Positions 25,301-40,130 of a DNA stretch of 64,000 nt are shown here, piece by piece. Within the stretch, counting starts at the first letter, position 1. Every line of letters begins with the position of its first letter. This stretch comes from Luzula sylvatica (Eukaryota > Streptophyta > Magnoliopsida > Poales > Juncaceae): positions 19,124,667 to 19,188,666 of the forward strand of contig OX326956.1 in NCBI GenBank assembly GCA_946800325.1, given 5' to 3'. Below the pieces are notes generated by a model that was not told where the DNA came from, made no database searches, and was given only the letters and a program-made list of their open reading frames with translations. Position numbers and translations under genes: made by a program.

Positions 25301-27005
25301 AAAACAAGTTATTTGAAGTCCTCAAAGCGTTAAAATCTTGTTTTGAATCGAAAAACAAACTTTCTTAGTGTTTGTGAAATTTGGTGAAAAGTTATGTAGT
25401 AAAAGATACGATACAAATGATCTAAAAACACGTTATTTGAACTCCTCAAAGCGTTAAAATCTTGTTTTGAATCGAAAAACAAACTTCCTTAGTGTTTGTG
25501 AAATTTGGTGAAAAGTTATGTAATAAGAGATACGATACAAATGATCTAAAAACACGATATTTGAACTCCTCTAAGCGTTAAAATCTTGTTTTGAATCGAA
25601 AAACAAACTTTCTTAGTGTTTGTGAAATTTGGTGAAAAGTTATGTAGTAAAAGATACGATACAAATAATCTAAAAACACGTTATTTGAACTCCTCAAAGC
25701 GTTAAAATCTTGTTTTGAATCGAAAAACAAACTTTCTTAGTGTTTGTGAAATTTGGTGAAAAGTTATGTAGTAAAAGATACGATACAAATGATCTAAAAA
25801 CACGATATTTGAACTCCTCAAAGCGTTAAAATCTTGTTTTGAATCGAAAAACAAACTTTATTAGTGTTTGTGAAATTTGGTGAAAAGTTATGTTGTAAAA
25901 GATACGATACAAATGATCTAAAAACAAGTTATTTGAAGTCCTCAAAGCGTTAAAATTTTGTTTTGAATCGAAAAACAAACTTTCTTAGTGTTTGTGAAAT
26001 TTGGTGAAAAGTTATGTAGTAAAAGATACGATACAAATGATCTAAAAACACGTTATTTGAACTCCTCAAAGCGTTAAAATCTTGTTTTGAAGCGAAAAAC
26101 AAACTTCCTTAGTGTTTGTGAAATTTGGTGAAAAGTTATGTAGTAAGAGATACGATACAAATGATCTAAGAACGCGTTATTTGAACTGCTCTAAGCGTTA
26201 AAATCTTGTTTTGAAGCGAAAAACAAACTTTCTTACTGTTTGTGAATTTTGGTGAAAAGTTATGTAGTAAAAGATACGATACAAATGATCTAAAAACACG
26301 TTATTTGAACTCCTCAAAGCGTTAAAATCTTGTTTTGAAGCGAAAAACAAACTTTCTTAGTGTTTGTGAAATTTGGTGAAAAGTTATGTAGTAAAAGATA
26401 CGATACAAATGATCTAAAAACACGATATTTGAACTCCTCAAAGCATTAAAATCTTGTTTTGAATCGAAAAACAAACTTTATTAGTGTTTGTGAAATTTGG
26501 TGAAAAGTTATGTAGTAAAAGATACGATACAAATGATCTAAAAACATGTTATTTGAACTCCTCAAAGCGTTAAAATCTTGTTTTGAATCGAAAAACAAAC
26601 TTTCTTAGTGTTTGTGAAATTTGGTGAAAAGTTATGTAGTAAAAGATACGATACAAATGATCTAAAAACACGATATTTGAACTCCTCAAAGCGTTAAAAT
26701 CTTGTTTTGAATCGAAAAACAAACTTTATTAGTGTTTGTGAAATTTGGTGAAAAGTTATGTAGTAAAAGATACGATACAAATGATCTATAAACACGATAT
26801 TTGAACTCCTCAAAGCGTTAAAATCTTGTTTTGAATCGAAAAACAAACTTTCTTAGTGTTTGTGAAATTTGGTGAAAAGTTATGTAGTAAAAGATACGAT
26901 ACAAATGATCTAAAAACACGTTATTTGAACTGCTCAAAGAGTTAAAATCTTGTTTTGAAGCGAAAAACAAACTTACTTAGTGTTTGTGAAATTTGATGAA
27001 AAGTT
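22303..27005. repeat. Block 4: 38 monomers
   Basis: 4703 bp = 38x124 minus 9. It is block 3 with 11 monomers missing: after the gtcgtaaaag and ctgtttgtg monomers (about 23030) it passes straight to the ccccaaagcg monomer, skipping the aaaacttatg, aaaagcacg, gcgtaaaaatc group. From there to the end it runs in parallel with block 3 at a 4703-bp offset. Confidence 0.9.
23404..23416. repeat. 4-bp deletion monomer joint, site 2
   Basis: Same lesion as 18701, 4703 bp downstream, in block 4. Confidence 0.9.
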
Positions 27006-29357
27006 ATGTAAAAGATACGATACAAATGATCTATAAACACGATATTTGAACTCCTCAAAACGTTAAAATCTTGTTTTGAATCGAAAAACAAACTTTCTTA
27101 GTGTTTGTGAAATTTGGTGAAAAGTTATGTAGTAAAAGATACGATACAAATGATCTAAAAACACGTTATTTGTACTGCTCAAAGCGTTAAAATCTTGTTT
27201 TGAAGCCAAAAAAAACTTACTTAGTGTTTGTGAAATTTGGTGAAAAGTTATGTAGTAAAAGATACGATACAAATGATCTAAAAACACGATATTTGAACTC
27301 CCCAAAGCGTTAAAATCTTGTTTTGAATCGAAAAACAAACTTTCTTAGTGTTTGTGAAATTTGGTGAAAAGTTATGTAGTAAAAGATACGATACAAATGA
27401 TCTAAAAACACGTTATTTGAACTCCTCAATGCGTTAAAATCTTGTTTTGAATCGAAAAACAAACTTTCTTAGTGTTTGTGAAATTTGGTGAAAAGTTATG
27501 TAGTAAAAGATACGATACAAATGATCTAAAAACACGATATTTGAACTCCTGAAAGCGTTAAAATCTTGTTTTGAATCGAAAAACAAACTTTCTTAGTGTT
27601 TGTGAAATTTGGTGAAAAGTTATGTCGTAAAAGATACGATACAAATGATCTAAAAACATGTTATTTGAACTCCTCAAAGCGTTAAAATCTTGTTTTGAAG
27701 CGAAAAACAAACTTTCTTACTGTTTGTGAATTTTGGTGAAAAGTTATGTAGTAAAAGATACGATACAAGTGATCTAAAAACACGATATTTGAACTCCTCA
27801 AAGCGTTAAAATCTTGTTTTGAATCGAAAAACAAACTTTCTTAGTGTTTGTGAAATTTGGTGAAAACTTATGTAGTAAAAGATACGATACAAATGATCTA
27901 AAAGCACGATATTTGAACTCCTCAAAGCGTAAAAATCTTGTTTTGAATCGAAAAACAAACTTTCTTAGTGTTTGTGAAATTTGGTGAAAAGTTATGTAGT
28001 AAAAGATACGATACAAATGATCTAAAAACACGTTATTTGAACTGCTCAAAGCGTTAAAATCTTGTTTTGAAGCGAAAAACAAACTTACTTTGTGTTTGTG
28101 AAATTTGGTGAAAAGTTATGTAGTATAAGATACGATACAAATGATCTAAAAACATGTTATTTGTACTCCTCAATGCGTTAAAATCTTGTTTTGAATCGAA
28201 AAACAAACTTTCTTAGTGTTTGTGAAATTTGGTGAAAAGTTATGTAGTAAGAGATACGATACAAATGATCTAAAAACACGATATTTGAACTCCTCTAAGC
28301 GTTAAAATCTTGTTTTGAATCGAAAAACAAACTTTCTTAGTGTTTGTGAAATTTGGTGAAAAGTTATGTAGTAAAAGATACGATACAAATAATCTAAAAA
28401 CACGTTATTTGAACTCCTCAAAGCGTTAAAATCTTGTTTTGAATCGAAAAACAAACTTTCTTAGTGTTTGTGAAATTTGGTGAAAAGTTATGTAGTAAAA
28501 GATACGATACAAATGATCTAAAAACACGATATTTGAACTCCTCAAAGCGTTAAAATCTTGTTTTGAATCGAAAAACAAACTTTATTAGTGTTTGTGAAAT
28601 TTGGTGAAAAGTTATGTTGTAAAAGATACGATACAAATGATCTAAAAACAAGTTATTTGAAGTCCTCAAAGCGTTAAAATCTTGTTTTGAATCGAAAAAC
28701 AAACTTTCTTAGTGTTTGTGAAATTTGGTGAAAAGTTATGTAGTAAAAGATACGATACAAATGATCTAAAAACACGTTATTTGAACTCCTCAAAGCGTTA
28801 AAATCTTGTTTTGAAGCGAAAAACAAACTTCCTTAGTGTTTGTGAAATTTGGTGAAAAGTTATGTAGTAAGAGATACGATACAAATGATCTAAGAACGCG
28901 TTATTTGAACTGCTCTAAGCGTTAAAATCTTGTTTTGAAGCGAAAAACAAACTTTCTTAGTGTTTGTGAATTTTGGTGAAAAGTTATGTAGTAAAAGATA
29001 CGATACAAATGATCTAAAAACACGATATTTGAACTCCTCAAAGCGTTAAAATCTTGTTTTGAAGCGAAAAACAAACTTTCTTAGTGTTTGTGAATTTTGG
29101 TGAAAAGTTATGTAGTAAAAGATACGATACAAATGATCTATAAACACGATATTTGAACTCCTCAAAGCGTTAAAATCTTGTTTTGAATCGAAAAACAAAC
29201 TTTCTTAGTGTTTGTGAAATTTGGTGAAAAGTTATGTAGTAAAAGATACGATACAAATGATCTAAAAACACGTTATTTGAACTGCTCAAAGAGTTAAAAT
29301 CTTGTTTTGAAGCGAAAAACAAACTTACTTAGTGTTTGTGAAATTTGATGAAAAGTT
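27006..29357. repeat. Block 5: 19 monomers
   Basis: 2352 bp = 19x124 minus 4. It starts as block 3 does through the aataatct monomer (about 28390), then jumps to the tttattag, gttatgttgtaaaag, acaagtt group and ends early. It keeps gttttgaagcg with gaattttgg just before the closing ctataaac and agagtt monomers, a combination found only here. Confidence 0.88.
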
Positions 29358-32300
29358 ATGTAGTAAAAGATACGATACAAATGATCTATCAACACGATAT
29401 TTGAACTCCTCAAAACGTTAAAATCTTGTTTTGAATCGAAAAACAAACTTTCTTAGTGTTTGTGAAATTTGGTGAAAAGTTATGTAGTAAAAGATACGAT
29501 ACAAATGATCTAAAAACACGTTATTTGTACTGCTCAAAGCGTTAAAATCTTGTTTTGAAGCCAAAAAAAACTTACTTAGTGTTTGTGAAATTTGGTGAAA
29601 AGTTATGTAGTAAAAGATACGATACAAATGATCTAAAAACACGATATTTGAACTCCCCAAAGCGTTAAAATCTTGTTTTGAATCGAAAAACAAACTTTCT
29701 TAGTGTTTGTGAAATTTGGTGAAAAGTTATGTAGTAAAAGATACGATACAAATGATCTAAAAACACGTTATTTGAACTCCTCAATGCGTTAAAATCTTGT
29801 TTTGAATCGAAAAACAAACTTTCTTAGTGTTTGTGAAATTTGGTGAAAAGTTATGTAGTAAAAGATACGATACAAATGATCTAAAAACACGATATTTGAA
29901 CTCCTGAAAGCGTTAAAATCTTGTTTTGAATCGAAAAACAAACTTTCTTAGTGTTTGTGAAATTTGGTGAAAAGTTATGTCGTAAAAGATACGATACAAA
30001 TGATCTAAAAACATGTTATTTGAACTCCTCAAAGCGTTAAAATCTTGTTTTGAAGCGAAAAACAAACTTTCTTACTGTTTGTGAATTTTGGTGAAAAGTT
30101 ATGTAGTAAAAGATACGATACAAGTGATCTAAAAACACGATATTTGAACTCCTCAAAGCGTTAAAATCTTGTTTTGAATCGAAAAACAAACTTTCTTAGT
30201 GTTTGTGAAATTTGGTGAAAACTTATGTAGTAAAAGATACGATACAAATGATCTAAAAGCACGATATTTGAACTCCTCAAAGCGTAAAAATCTTGTTTTG
30301 AATCGAAAAACAAACTTTCTTAGTGTTTGTGAAATTTGGTGAAAAGTTATGTAGTAAAAGATACGATACAAATGATCTAAAAACACGTTATTTGAACTGC
30401 TCAAAGCGTTAAAATCTTGTTTTGAAGCGAAAAACAAACTTACTTTGTGTTTGTGAAATTTGGTGAAAAGTTATGTAGTATAAGATACGATACAAATGAT
30501 CTAAAAACATGTTATTTGTACTCCTCAATGCGTTAAAATCTTGTTTTGAATCGAAAAACAAACTTTCTTAGTGTTTGTGAAATTTGGTGAAAAGTTATGT
30601 AGTAAGAGATACGATACAAATGATCTAAAAACACGATATTTGAACTCCTCTAAGCGTTAAAATCTTGTTTTGAATCGAAAAACAAACTTTCTTAGTGTTT
30701 GTGAAATTTGGTGAAAAGTTATGTAGTAAAAGATACGATACAAATAATCTAAAAACACGTTATTTGAACTCCTCAAAGCGTTAAAATCTTGTTTTGAATC
30801 GAAAAACAAACTTTCTTAGTGTTTGTGAAATTTGGTGAAAAGTTATGTAGTAAAAGATACGATACAAATGATCTAAAAACACGATATTTGAACTCCTCAA
30901 AGCGTTAAAATCTTGTTTTGAATCGAAAAACAAACTTTCTTAGTGTTTGTGAAATTTGGTGAAAACTTATGTAGTAAAAGATACGATACAAATGATCTAA
31001 AAGCACGATATTTGAACTCCTCAAAGCGTAAAAATCTTGTTTTGAATCGAAAAACAAACTTTCTTAGTGTTTGTGAAATTTGGTGAAAAGTTATGTAGTA
31101 AAAGATACGATACAAATGATCTAAAAACACGTTATTTGAACTGCTCAAAGCGTTAAAATCTTGTTTTGAAGCGAAAAACAAACTTACTTTGTGTTTGTGA
31201 AATTTGGTGAAAAGTTATGTAGTATAAGATACGATACAAATGATCTAAAAACATGTTATTTGTACTCCTCAATGCGTTAAAATCTTGTTTTGAATCGAAA
31301 AACAAACTTTCTTAGTGTTTGTGAAATTTGGTGAAAAGTTATGTAGTAAGAGATACGATACAAATGATCTAAAAACACGATATTTGAACTCCTGAAAGCG
31401 TTAAAATCTTGTTTTGAAACGAAAAACAAACTTTCTTTGTGTTTGTGAAATTTGGTGAAAAGTTATGTAGTAAAAGATACGATACAAATGATCTAAAAAC
31501 ACGATATTTGAACTCCCCAAAGCGTTAAAATCTGGTTTTGAATCGAAAAACAAACTTTCTTAGTGTTTGTGAAATTTGGTGAAAAGTTATGTAGTAAAAG
31601 ATACGATACAAATGATCTAAAAACACGTTATTTGAACTGCTCAAAGCATTAAAATCTTGTTTTGAAGCGAAAAACAAACTTACTTTGTGTTTGTGAAATT
31701 TGGTGCAAAGTTATGTAGTAAAAGATACGATACAAATGATCTAAGAACACGTTATTTGAACTGCTCAAAGCGTTAAAATCTTGTTTTGAAGCGAAAAACA
31801 AACTTTCTTAGTGTTTGTGAAATTTGGTGAAAATGTAGTAAAAGATACGATACAATTGATCTAAAAACACGTTATTTGAACTCCTGAAAGCGTTAAAATC
31901 TTGTTTTGAATCGAAAAACAAACTTTCTTAGTGTTTGTGAAATTTGGTGAAAAGTTATGTAGTAAAAGATACGATACAAATGATCTAAAAAAAGTTATTT
32001 GAACTTCTCAAAGCGTTAAAATCTTGTTTTGAAGCGAAAAACAAACTTTCTTAGTGTTTGTGAAATTTGGTGAAAAGTTATGTAGTAAGAGATACGATAC
32101 AAATGATCTAAAAACACGATATTTGAACTCCTCAAAGCGTTAAAATCTTGTTTTGAATCGAAAAACAAACTTTCTTAGTGTTTGTGAAATTTGGTGAAAA
32201 GTTATGTAGTAAAAGATACGATACAAATGATCTAAAAACAAGTTATTTGAACTCCTCAAAGCGTTAAAATCTTGTTTTGAATCGAAAAACAAACTTTCTT

Positions 32301-35300
32301 AGTGTTTGTGAAATTTGGTGAAAAGTTATGTAGTAAAAGATACGATACAAATGATCTAAAAACACGTTATTTGAACTCCTCAAAGCGTTAAAATCTTGTT
32401 TTGAAGCGAAAAACAAACTTCCTTAGTGTTTGTGAAATTTGGTGAAAAGTTATGTAGTAAGAGATTCGATACAAATGATCTAAGAACGCGTTATTTGAAC
32501 TGCTCTAAGCGTTAAAATCTTGTTTTGAAGCGAAAAACAAACTTTCTTACTGTTTGTGAATTTTGGTGAAAAGTTATGTAGTAAAAGATACGATACAAAT
32601 GATCTAAAAACACGTTATTTGAACTCCTCAAAGCGTTAAAATCTTGTTTTGAAGCGAAAAACAAAATTTCTTAGTGTTTGTGAAATTTGGTGAAAAGTTA
32701 TGTAGTAAAAGATACGATACAAATGATCTAAAAACACGATATTTGAACTCCTCAAAGCGTTAAAATCTTGTTTTGAATCGAAAAACAAACTTTATTAGTG
32801 TTTGTGAAATTTGGTGAAAAGTTATGTAGTAAAAGATACGATACAAATGATCTAAAAAAAAGTTATTTGAACTTCTCAAAGCGTTAAAATCTTGTTTTGA
32901 AGCGAAAAACAAACTTTCTTAGTGTTTGTGAAATTTGGTGAAAAGTTATGTAGTAAGAGATACGATACAAATGATCTAAAAACACGATATTTGAACTCCT
33001 CAAAGCATTAAAATCTTGTTTTGAATCGAAAAACAAACTTTCTTAGTGTTTGTGAAATTTGGTGAAAAGTTATGTAGTAAAAGATACGATACAAATGATC
33101 TAAAATCAAGTTATTTGAACTCCTCAAAGCGTTAAAATCTTGTTTTGAAGCGAAAAACAAACTTTCTTAGTGTTTGTGAAATTTGGTGAAAAGTTATGTA
33201 GTAAAAGATACGATACAAATGATCTAAAAACACGTTATTTGAACTCCTCAAAGCGTTAAAATCTTGTTTTGAAGCGAAAAACAAACTTCCTTAGTGTTTG
33301 TGAAATTTGGTGAAAAGTTATGTAGTAAGAGATACGATACAAATGATCTAAAAACACGATATTTGAACTCCTCAAAGCGTTAAAATCTTGTTTTGAATCG
33401 AAAAACAAACTTTCTTAGTGTTTGTGAAATTTGGTGAAAAGTTATGTAGTAAAAGATACGATACAAATAATCTAAAAACAAGTTATTTGAAGTCCTCAAA
33501 GCGTTAAAATCTTGTTTTGAATCGAAAAACAAACTTTCTTAGTGTTTGTGAAATTTGGTGAAAAGTTATGTAGTAAAAGATACGATACAAATGATCTAAA
33601 AACACGATATTTGAACTCCTCAAAGCGTTAAAATCTTGTTTTGAATCGAAAAACAAACTTTCTTAGTGTTTGTGAAATTTGGTGAAAAGTTATGTAGTAA
33701 AAGATACGATACAAATAATCTAAAAACAAGTTATTTGAAGTCCTCAAAGCGTTAAAATCTTGTTTTGAATCGAAAAACAAACTTTCTTAGTGTTTGTGAA
33801 ATTTGGTGAAAAGTTATGTAGTAAAAGATACGATACAAATGATCTAAAAACACGTTATTTGAACTCCTCAAAGCGTTAAAATCTTGTTTTGAATCGAAAA
33901 ACAAACTTCCTTAGTGTTTGTGAAATTTGGTGAAAAGTTATGTAATAAGAGATACGATACAAATGATCTAAAAACACGATATTTGAACTCCTCTAAGCGT
34001 TAAAATCTTGTTTTGAATCGAAAAACAAACTTTCTTAGTGTTTGTGAAATTTGGTGAAAAGTTATGTAGTAAAAGATACGATACAAATAATCTAAAAACA
34101 CGTTATTTGAACTCCTCAAAGCGTTAAAATCTTGTTTTGAATCGAAAAACAAACTTTCTTAGTGTTTGTGAAATTTGGTGAAAAGTTATGTAGTAAAAGA
34201 TACGATACAAATGATCTAAAAACACGATATTTGAACTCCTCAAAGCGTTAAAATCTTGTTTTGAATCGAAAAACAAACTTTATTAGTGTTTGTGAAATTT
34301 GGTGAAAAGTTATGTTGTAAAAGATACGATACAAATGATCTAAAAACAAGTTATTTGAAGTCCTCAAAGCGTTAAAATTTTGTTTTGAATCGAAAAACAA
34401 ACTTTCTTAGTGTTTGTGAAATTTGGTGAAAAGTTATGTAGTAAAAGATACGATACAAATGATCTAAAAACACGTTATTTGAACTCCTCAAAGCGTTAAA
34501 ATCTTGTTTTGAAGCGAAAAACAAACTTCCTTAGTGTTTGTGAAATTTGGTGAAAAGTTATGTAGTAAGAGATACGATACAAATGATCTAAGAACGCGTT
34601 ATTTGAACTGCTCTAAGCGTTAAAATCTTGTTTTGAAGCGAAAAACAAACTTTCTTACTGTTTGTGAATTTTGGTGAAAAGTTATGTAGTAAAAGATACG
34701 ATACAAATGATCTAAAAACACGTTATTTGAACTCCTCAAAGCGTTAAAATCTTGTTTTGAAGCGAAAAACAAACTTTCTTAGTGTTTGTGAAATTTGGTG
34801 AAAAGTTATGTAGTAAAAGATACGATACAAATGATCTAAAAACACGATATTTGAACTCCTCAAAGCATTAAAATCTTGTTTTGAATCGAAAAACAAACTT
34901 TATTAGTGTTTGTGAAATTTGGTGAAAAGTTATGTAGTAAAAGATACGATACAAATGATCTAAAAACATGTTATTTGAACTCCTCAAAGCGTTAAAATCT
35001 TGTTTTGAATCGAAAAACAAACTTTCTTAGTGTTTGTGAAATTTGGTGAAAAGTTATGTAGTAAAAGATACGATACAAATGATCTAAAAACACGATATTT
35101 GAACTCCTCAAAGCGTTAAAATCTTGTTTTGAATCGAAAAACAAACTTTATTAGTGTTTGTGAAATTTGGTGAAAAGTTATGTAGTAAAAGATACGATAC
35201 AAATGATCTATAAACACGATATTTGAACTCCTCAAAGCGTTAAAATCTTGTTTTGAATCGAAAAACAAACTTTCTTAGTGTTTGTGAAATTTGGTGAAAA

Positions 35301-35427
35301 GTTATGTAGTAAAAGATACGATACAAATGATCTAAAAACACGTTATTTGAACTGCTCAAAGAGTTAAAATCTTGTTTTGAAGCGAAAAACAAACTTACTT
35401 AGTGTTTGTGAAATTTGATGAAAAGTT
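29358..35427. repeat. Block 6: 49 monomers, second copy of block 3
   Basis: Exact length match to block 3 (6070 bp) and the same ctatcaacacg start at offset 13,125. The 4-bp deletion recurs at 31826-31838. The a at 34884 restores the common base where copy 1 has c (21759). Confidence 0.9.
31826..31838. repeat. 4-bp deletion monomer joint, site 3
   Basis: Same lesion as 18701 at +13,125 bp, in block 6. Confidence 0.9.
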
Positions 35428-38400
35428 ATGTAAAAGATACGATACAAATGATCTATAAACACGATATTTGAACTCCTCAAAACGTTAAAATCTTGTTTTG
35501 AATCGAAAAACAAACTTTCTTAGTGTTTGTGAAATTTGGTGAAAAGTTATGTAGTAAAAGATACGATACAAATGATCTAAAAACACGTTATTTGTACTGC
35601 TCAAAGCGTTAAAATCTTGTTTTGAAGCCAAAAAAAACTTACTTAGTGTTTGTGAAATTTGGTGAAAAGTTATGTAGTAAAAGATACGATACAAATGATC
35701 TAAAAACACGATATTTGAACTCCCCAAAGCGTTAAAATCTTGTTTTGAATCGAAAAACAAACTTTCTTAGTGTTTGTGAAATTTGGTGAAAAGTTATGTA
35801 GTAAAAGATACGATACAAATGATCTAAAAACACGTTATTTGAACTCCTCAATGCGTTAAAATCTTGTTTTGAATCGAAAAACAAACTTTCTTAGTGTTTG
35901 TGAAATTTGGTGAAAAGTTATGTAGTAAAAGATACGATACAAATGATCTAAAAACACGATATTTGAACTCCTGAAAGCGTTAAAATCTTGTTTTGAATCG
36001 AAAAACAAACTTTCTTAGTGTTTGTGAAATTTGGTGAAAAGTTATGTCGTAAAAGATACGATACAAATGATCTAAAAACATGTTATTTGAACTCCTCAAA
36101 GCGTTAAAATCTTGTTTTGAAGCGAAAAACAAACTTTCTTACTGTTTGTGAAATTTGGTGAAAAGTTATGTAGTAAAAGATACGATACAAATGATCTAAA
36201 AACACGATATTTGAACTCCCCAAAGCGTTAAAATCTTGTTTTGAATCGAAAAACAAACTTTCTTAGTGTTTGTGAAATTTGGTGAAAAGTTATGTAGTAA
36301 AAGATACGATACAAATGATCTAAAAACACGTTATTTGAACTGCTCAAAGCATTAAAATCTTGTTTTGAAGCGAAAAACAAACTTACTTTGTGTTTGTGAA
36401 ATTTGGTGCAAAGTTATGTAGTAAAAGATACGATACAAATGATCTAAGAACACGTTATTTGAACTGCTCAAAGCGTTAAAATCTTGTTTTGAAGCGAAAA
36501 ACAAACTTTCTTAGTGTTTGTGAAATTTGGTGAAAATGTAGTAAAAGATACGATACAATTGATCTAAAAACACGTTATTTGAACTCCTGAAAGCGTTAAA
36601 ATCTTGTTTTGAATCGAAAAACAAACTTTCTTAGTGTTTGTGAAATTTGGTGAAAAGTTATGTAGTAAAAGATACGATACAAATGATCTAAAAAAAGTTA
36701 TTTGAACTTCTCAAAGCGTTAAAATCTTGTTTTGAAGCGAAAAACAAACTTTCTTAGTGTTTGTGAAATTTGGTGAAAAGTTATGTAGTAAGAGATACGA
36801 TACAAATGATCTAAAAACACGATATTTGAACTCCTCAAAGCGTTAAAATCTTGTTTTGAATCGAAAAACAAACTTTCTTAGTGTTTGTGAAATTTGGTGA
36901 AAAGTTATGTAGTAAAAGATACGATACAAATGATCTAAAAACAAGTTATTTGAACTCCTCAAAGCGTTAAAATCTTGTTTTGAATCGAAAAACAAACTTT
37001 CTTAGTGTTTGTGAAATTTGGTGAAAAGTTATGTAGTAAAAGATACGATACAAATGATCTAAAAACACGTTATTTGAACTCCTCAAAGCGTTAAAATCTT
37101 GTTTTGAAGCGAAAAACAAACTTCCTTAGTGTTTGTGAAATTTGGTGAAAAGTTATGTAGTAAGAGATTCGATACAAATGATCTAAGAACGCGTTATTTG
37201 AACTGCTCTAAGCGTTAAAATCTTGTTTTGAAGCGAAAAACAAACTTTCTTACTGTTTGTGAATTTTGGTGAAAAGTTATGTAGTAAAAGATACGATACA
37301 AATGATCTAAAAACACGTTATTTGAACTCCTCAAAGCGTTAAAATCTTGTTTTGAAGCGAAAAACAAAATTTCTTAGTGTTTGTGAAATTTGGTGAAAAG
37401 TTATGTAGTAAAAGATACGATACAAATGATCTAAAAACACGATATTTGAACTCCTCAAAGCGTTAAAATCTTGTTTTGAATCGAAAAACAAACTTTATTA
37501 GTGTTTGTGAAATTTGGTGAAAAGTTATGTAGTAAAAGATACGATACAAATGATCTAAAAAAAAGTTATTTGAACTTCTCAAAGCGTTAAAATCTTGTTT
37601 TGAAGCGAAAAACAAACTTTCTTAGTGTTTGTGAAATTTGGTGAAAAGTTATGTAGTAAGAGATACGATACAAATGATCTAAAAACACGATATTTGAACT
37701 CCTCAAAGCATTAAAATCTTGTTTTGAATCGAAAAACAAACTTTCTTAGTGTTTGTGAAATTTGGTGAAAAGTTATGTAGTAAAAGATACGATACAAATG
37801 ATCTAAAATCAAGTTATTTGAACTCCTCAAAGCGTTAAAATCTTGTTTTGAAGCGAAAAACAAACTTTCTTAGTGTTTGTGAAATTTGGTGAAAAGTTAT
37901 GTAGTAAAAGATACGATACAAATGATCTAAAAACACGTTATTTGAACTCCTCAAAGCGTTAAAATCTTGTTTTGAAGCGAAAAACAAACTTCCTTAGTGT
38001 TTGTGAAATTTGGTGAAAAGTTATGTAGTAAGAGATACGATACAAATGATCTAAAAACACGATATTTGAACTCCTCAAAGCGTTAAAATCTTGTTTTGAA
38101 TCGAAAAACAAACTTTCTTAGTGTTTGTGAAATTTGGTGAAAAGTTATGTAGTAAAAGATACGATACAAATAATCTAAAAACAAGTTATTTGAAGTCCTC
38201 AAAGCGTTAAAATCTTGTTTTGAATCGAAAAACAAACTTTCTTAGTGTTTGTGAAATTTGGTGAAAAGTTATGTAGTAAAAGATACGATACAAATGATCT
38301 AAAAACACGATATTTGAACTCCTCAAAGCGTTAAAATCTTGTTTTGAATCGAAAAACAAACTTTCTTAGTGTTTGTGAAATTTGGTGAAAAGTTATGTAG

Positions 38401-40130
38401 TAAAAGATACGATACAAATAATCTAAAAACAAGTTATTTGAAGTCCTCAAAGCGTTAAAATCTTGTTTTGAATCGAAAAACAAACTTTCTTAGTGTTTGT
38501 GAAATTTGGTGAAAAGTTATGTAGTAAAAGATACGATACAAATGATCTAAAAACACGTTATTTGAACTCCTCAAAGCGTTAAAATCTTGTTTTGAATCGA
38601 AAAACAAACTTCCTTAGTGTTTGTGAAATTTGGTGAAAAGTTATGTAATAAGAGATACGATACAAATGATCTAAAAACACGATATTTGAACTCCTCTAAG
38701 CGTTAAAATCTTGTTTTGAATCGAAAAACAAACTTTCTTAGTGTTTGTGAAATTTGGTGAAAAGTTATGTAGTAAAAGATACGATACAAATAATCTAAAA
38801 ACACGTTATTTGAACTCCTCAAAGCGTTAAAATCTTGTTTTGAATCGAAAAACAAACTTTCTTAGTGTTTGTGAAATTTGGTGAAAAGTTATGTAGTAAA
38901 AGATACGATACAAATGATCTAAAAACACGATATTTGAACTCCTCAAAGCGTTAAAATCTTGTTTTGAATCGAAAAACAAACTTTATTAGTGTTTGTGAAA
39001 TTTGGTGAAAAGTTATGTTGTAAAAGATACGATACAAATGATCTAAAAACAAGTTATTTGAAGTCCTCAAAGCGTTAAAATTTTGTTTTGAATCGAAAAA
39101 CAAACTTTCTTAGTGTTTGTGAAATTTGGTGAAAAGTTATGTAGTAAAAGATACGATACAAATGATCTAAAAACACGTTATTTGAACTCCTCAAAGCGTT
39201 AAAATCTTGTTTTGAAGCGAAAAACAAACTTCCTTAGTGTTTGTGAAATTTGGTGAAAAGTTATGTAGTAAGAGATACGATACAAATGATCTAAGAACGC
39301 GTTATTTGAACTGCTCTAAGCGTTAAAATCTTGTTTTGAAGCGAAAAACAAACTTTCTTACTGTTTGTGAATTTTGGTGAAAAGTTATGTAGTAAAAGAT
39401 ACGATACAAATGATCTAAAAACACGTTATTTGAACTCCTCAAAGCGTTAAAATCTTGTTTTGAAGCGAAAAACAAACTTTCTTAGTGTTTGTGAAATTTG
39501 GTGAAAAGTTATGTAGTAAAAGATACGATACAAATGATCTAAAAACACGATATTTGAACTCCTCAAAGCATTAAAATCTTGTTTTGAATCGAAAAACAAA
39601 CTTTATTAGTGTTTGTGAAATTTGGTGAAAAGTTATGTAGTAAAAGATACGATACAAATGATCTAAAAACATGTTATTTGAACTCCTCAAAGCGTTAAAA
39701 TCTTGTTTTGAATCGAAAAACAAACTTTCTTAGTGTTTGTGAAATTTGGTGAAAAGTTATGTAGTAAAAGATACGATACAAATGATCTAAAAACACGATA
39801 TTTGAACTCCTCAAAGCGTTAAAATCTTGTTTTGAATCGAAAAACAAACTTTATTAGTGTTTGTGAAATTTGGTGAAAAGTTATGTAGTAAAAGATACGA
39901 TACAAATGATCTATAAACACGATATTTGAACTCCTCAAAGCGTTAAAATCTTGTTTTGAATCGAAAAACAAACTTTCTTAGTGTTTGTGAAATTTGGTGA
40001 AAAGTTATGTAGTAAAAGATACGATACAAATGATCTAAAAACACGTTATTTGAACTGCTCAAAGAGTTAAAATCTTGTTTTGAAGCGAAAAACAAACTTA
40101 CTTAGTGTTTGTGAAATTTGATGAAAAGTT
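35428..40130. repeat. Block 7: 38 monomers, second copy of block 4
   Basis: 4703 bp, the same length and marker order as block 4, with the 4-bp deletion at 36529-36541. It has the common bases at 37255 and 37879, where block 4 has private changes. Confidence 0.9.
36529..36541. repeat. 4-bp deletion monomer joint, site 4
   Basis: Same lesion as 23404 at +13,125 bp, in block 7. Confidence 0.9.

Larger units (their letters stand above)
15976..29100. repeat. 106-monomer superrepeat, copy 1 (13,125 bp)
   Basis: It matches 29101-42185 at a constant offset of 13,125 bp, from about 15976 to about 29060. That length is 106x124 minus 19, and the 19 bp are fully explained by two 3-bp, two 4-bp and five 1-bp deletions inside the unit. 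It spans blocks 3, 4 and 5. By eye I found five base differences from copy 2: 21759 (c here, a in copy 2), 24130 (a/g), 24754 (a/g), and the copy-2 changes at 41194 and 41874. There may be others. Confidence 0.92.
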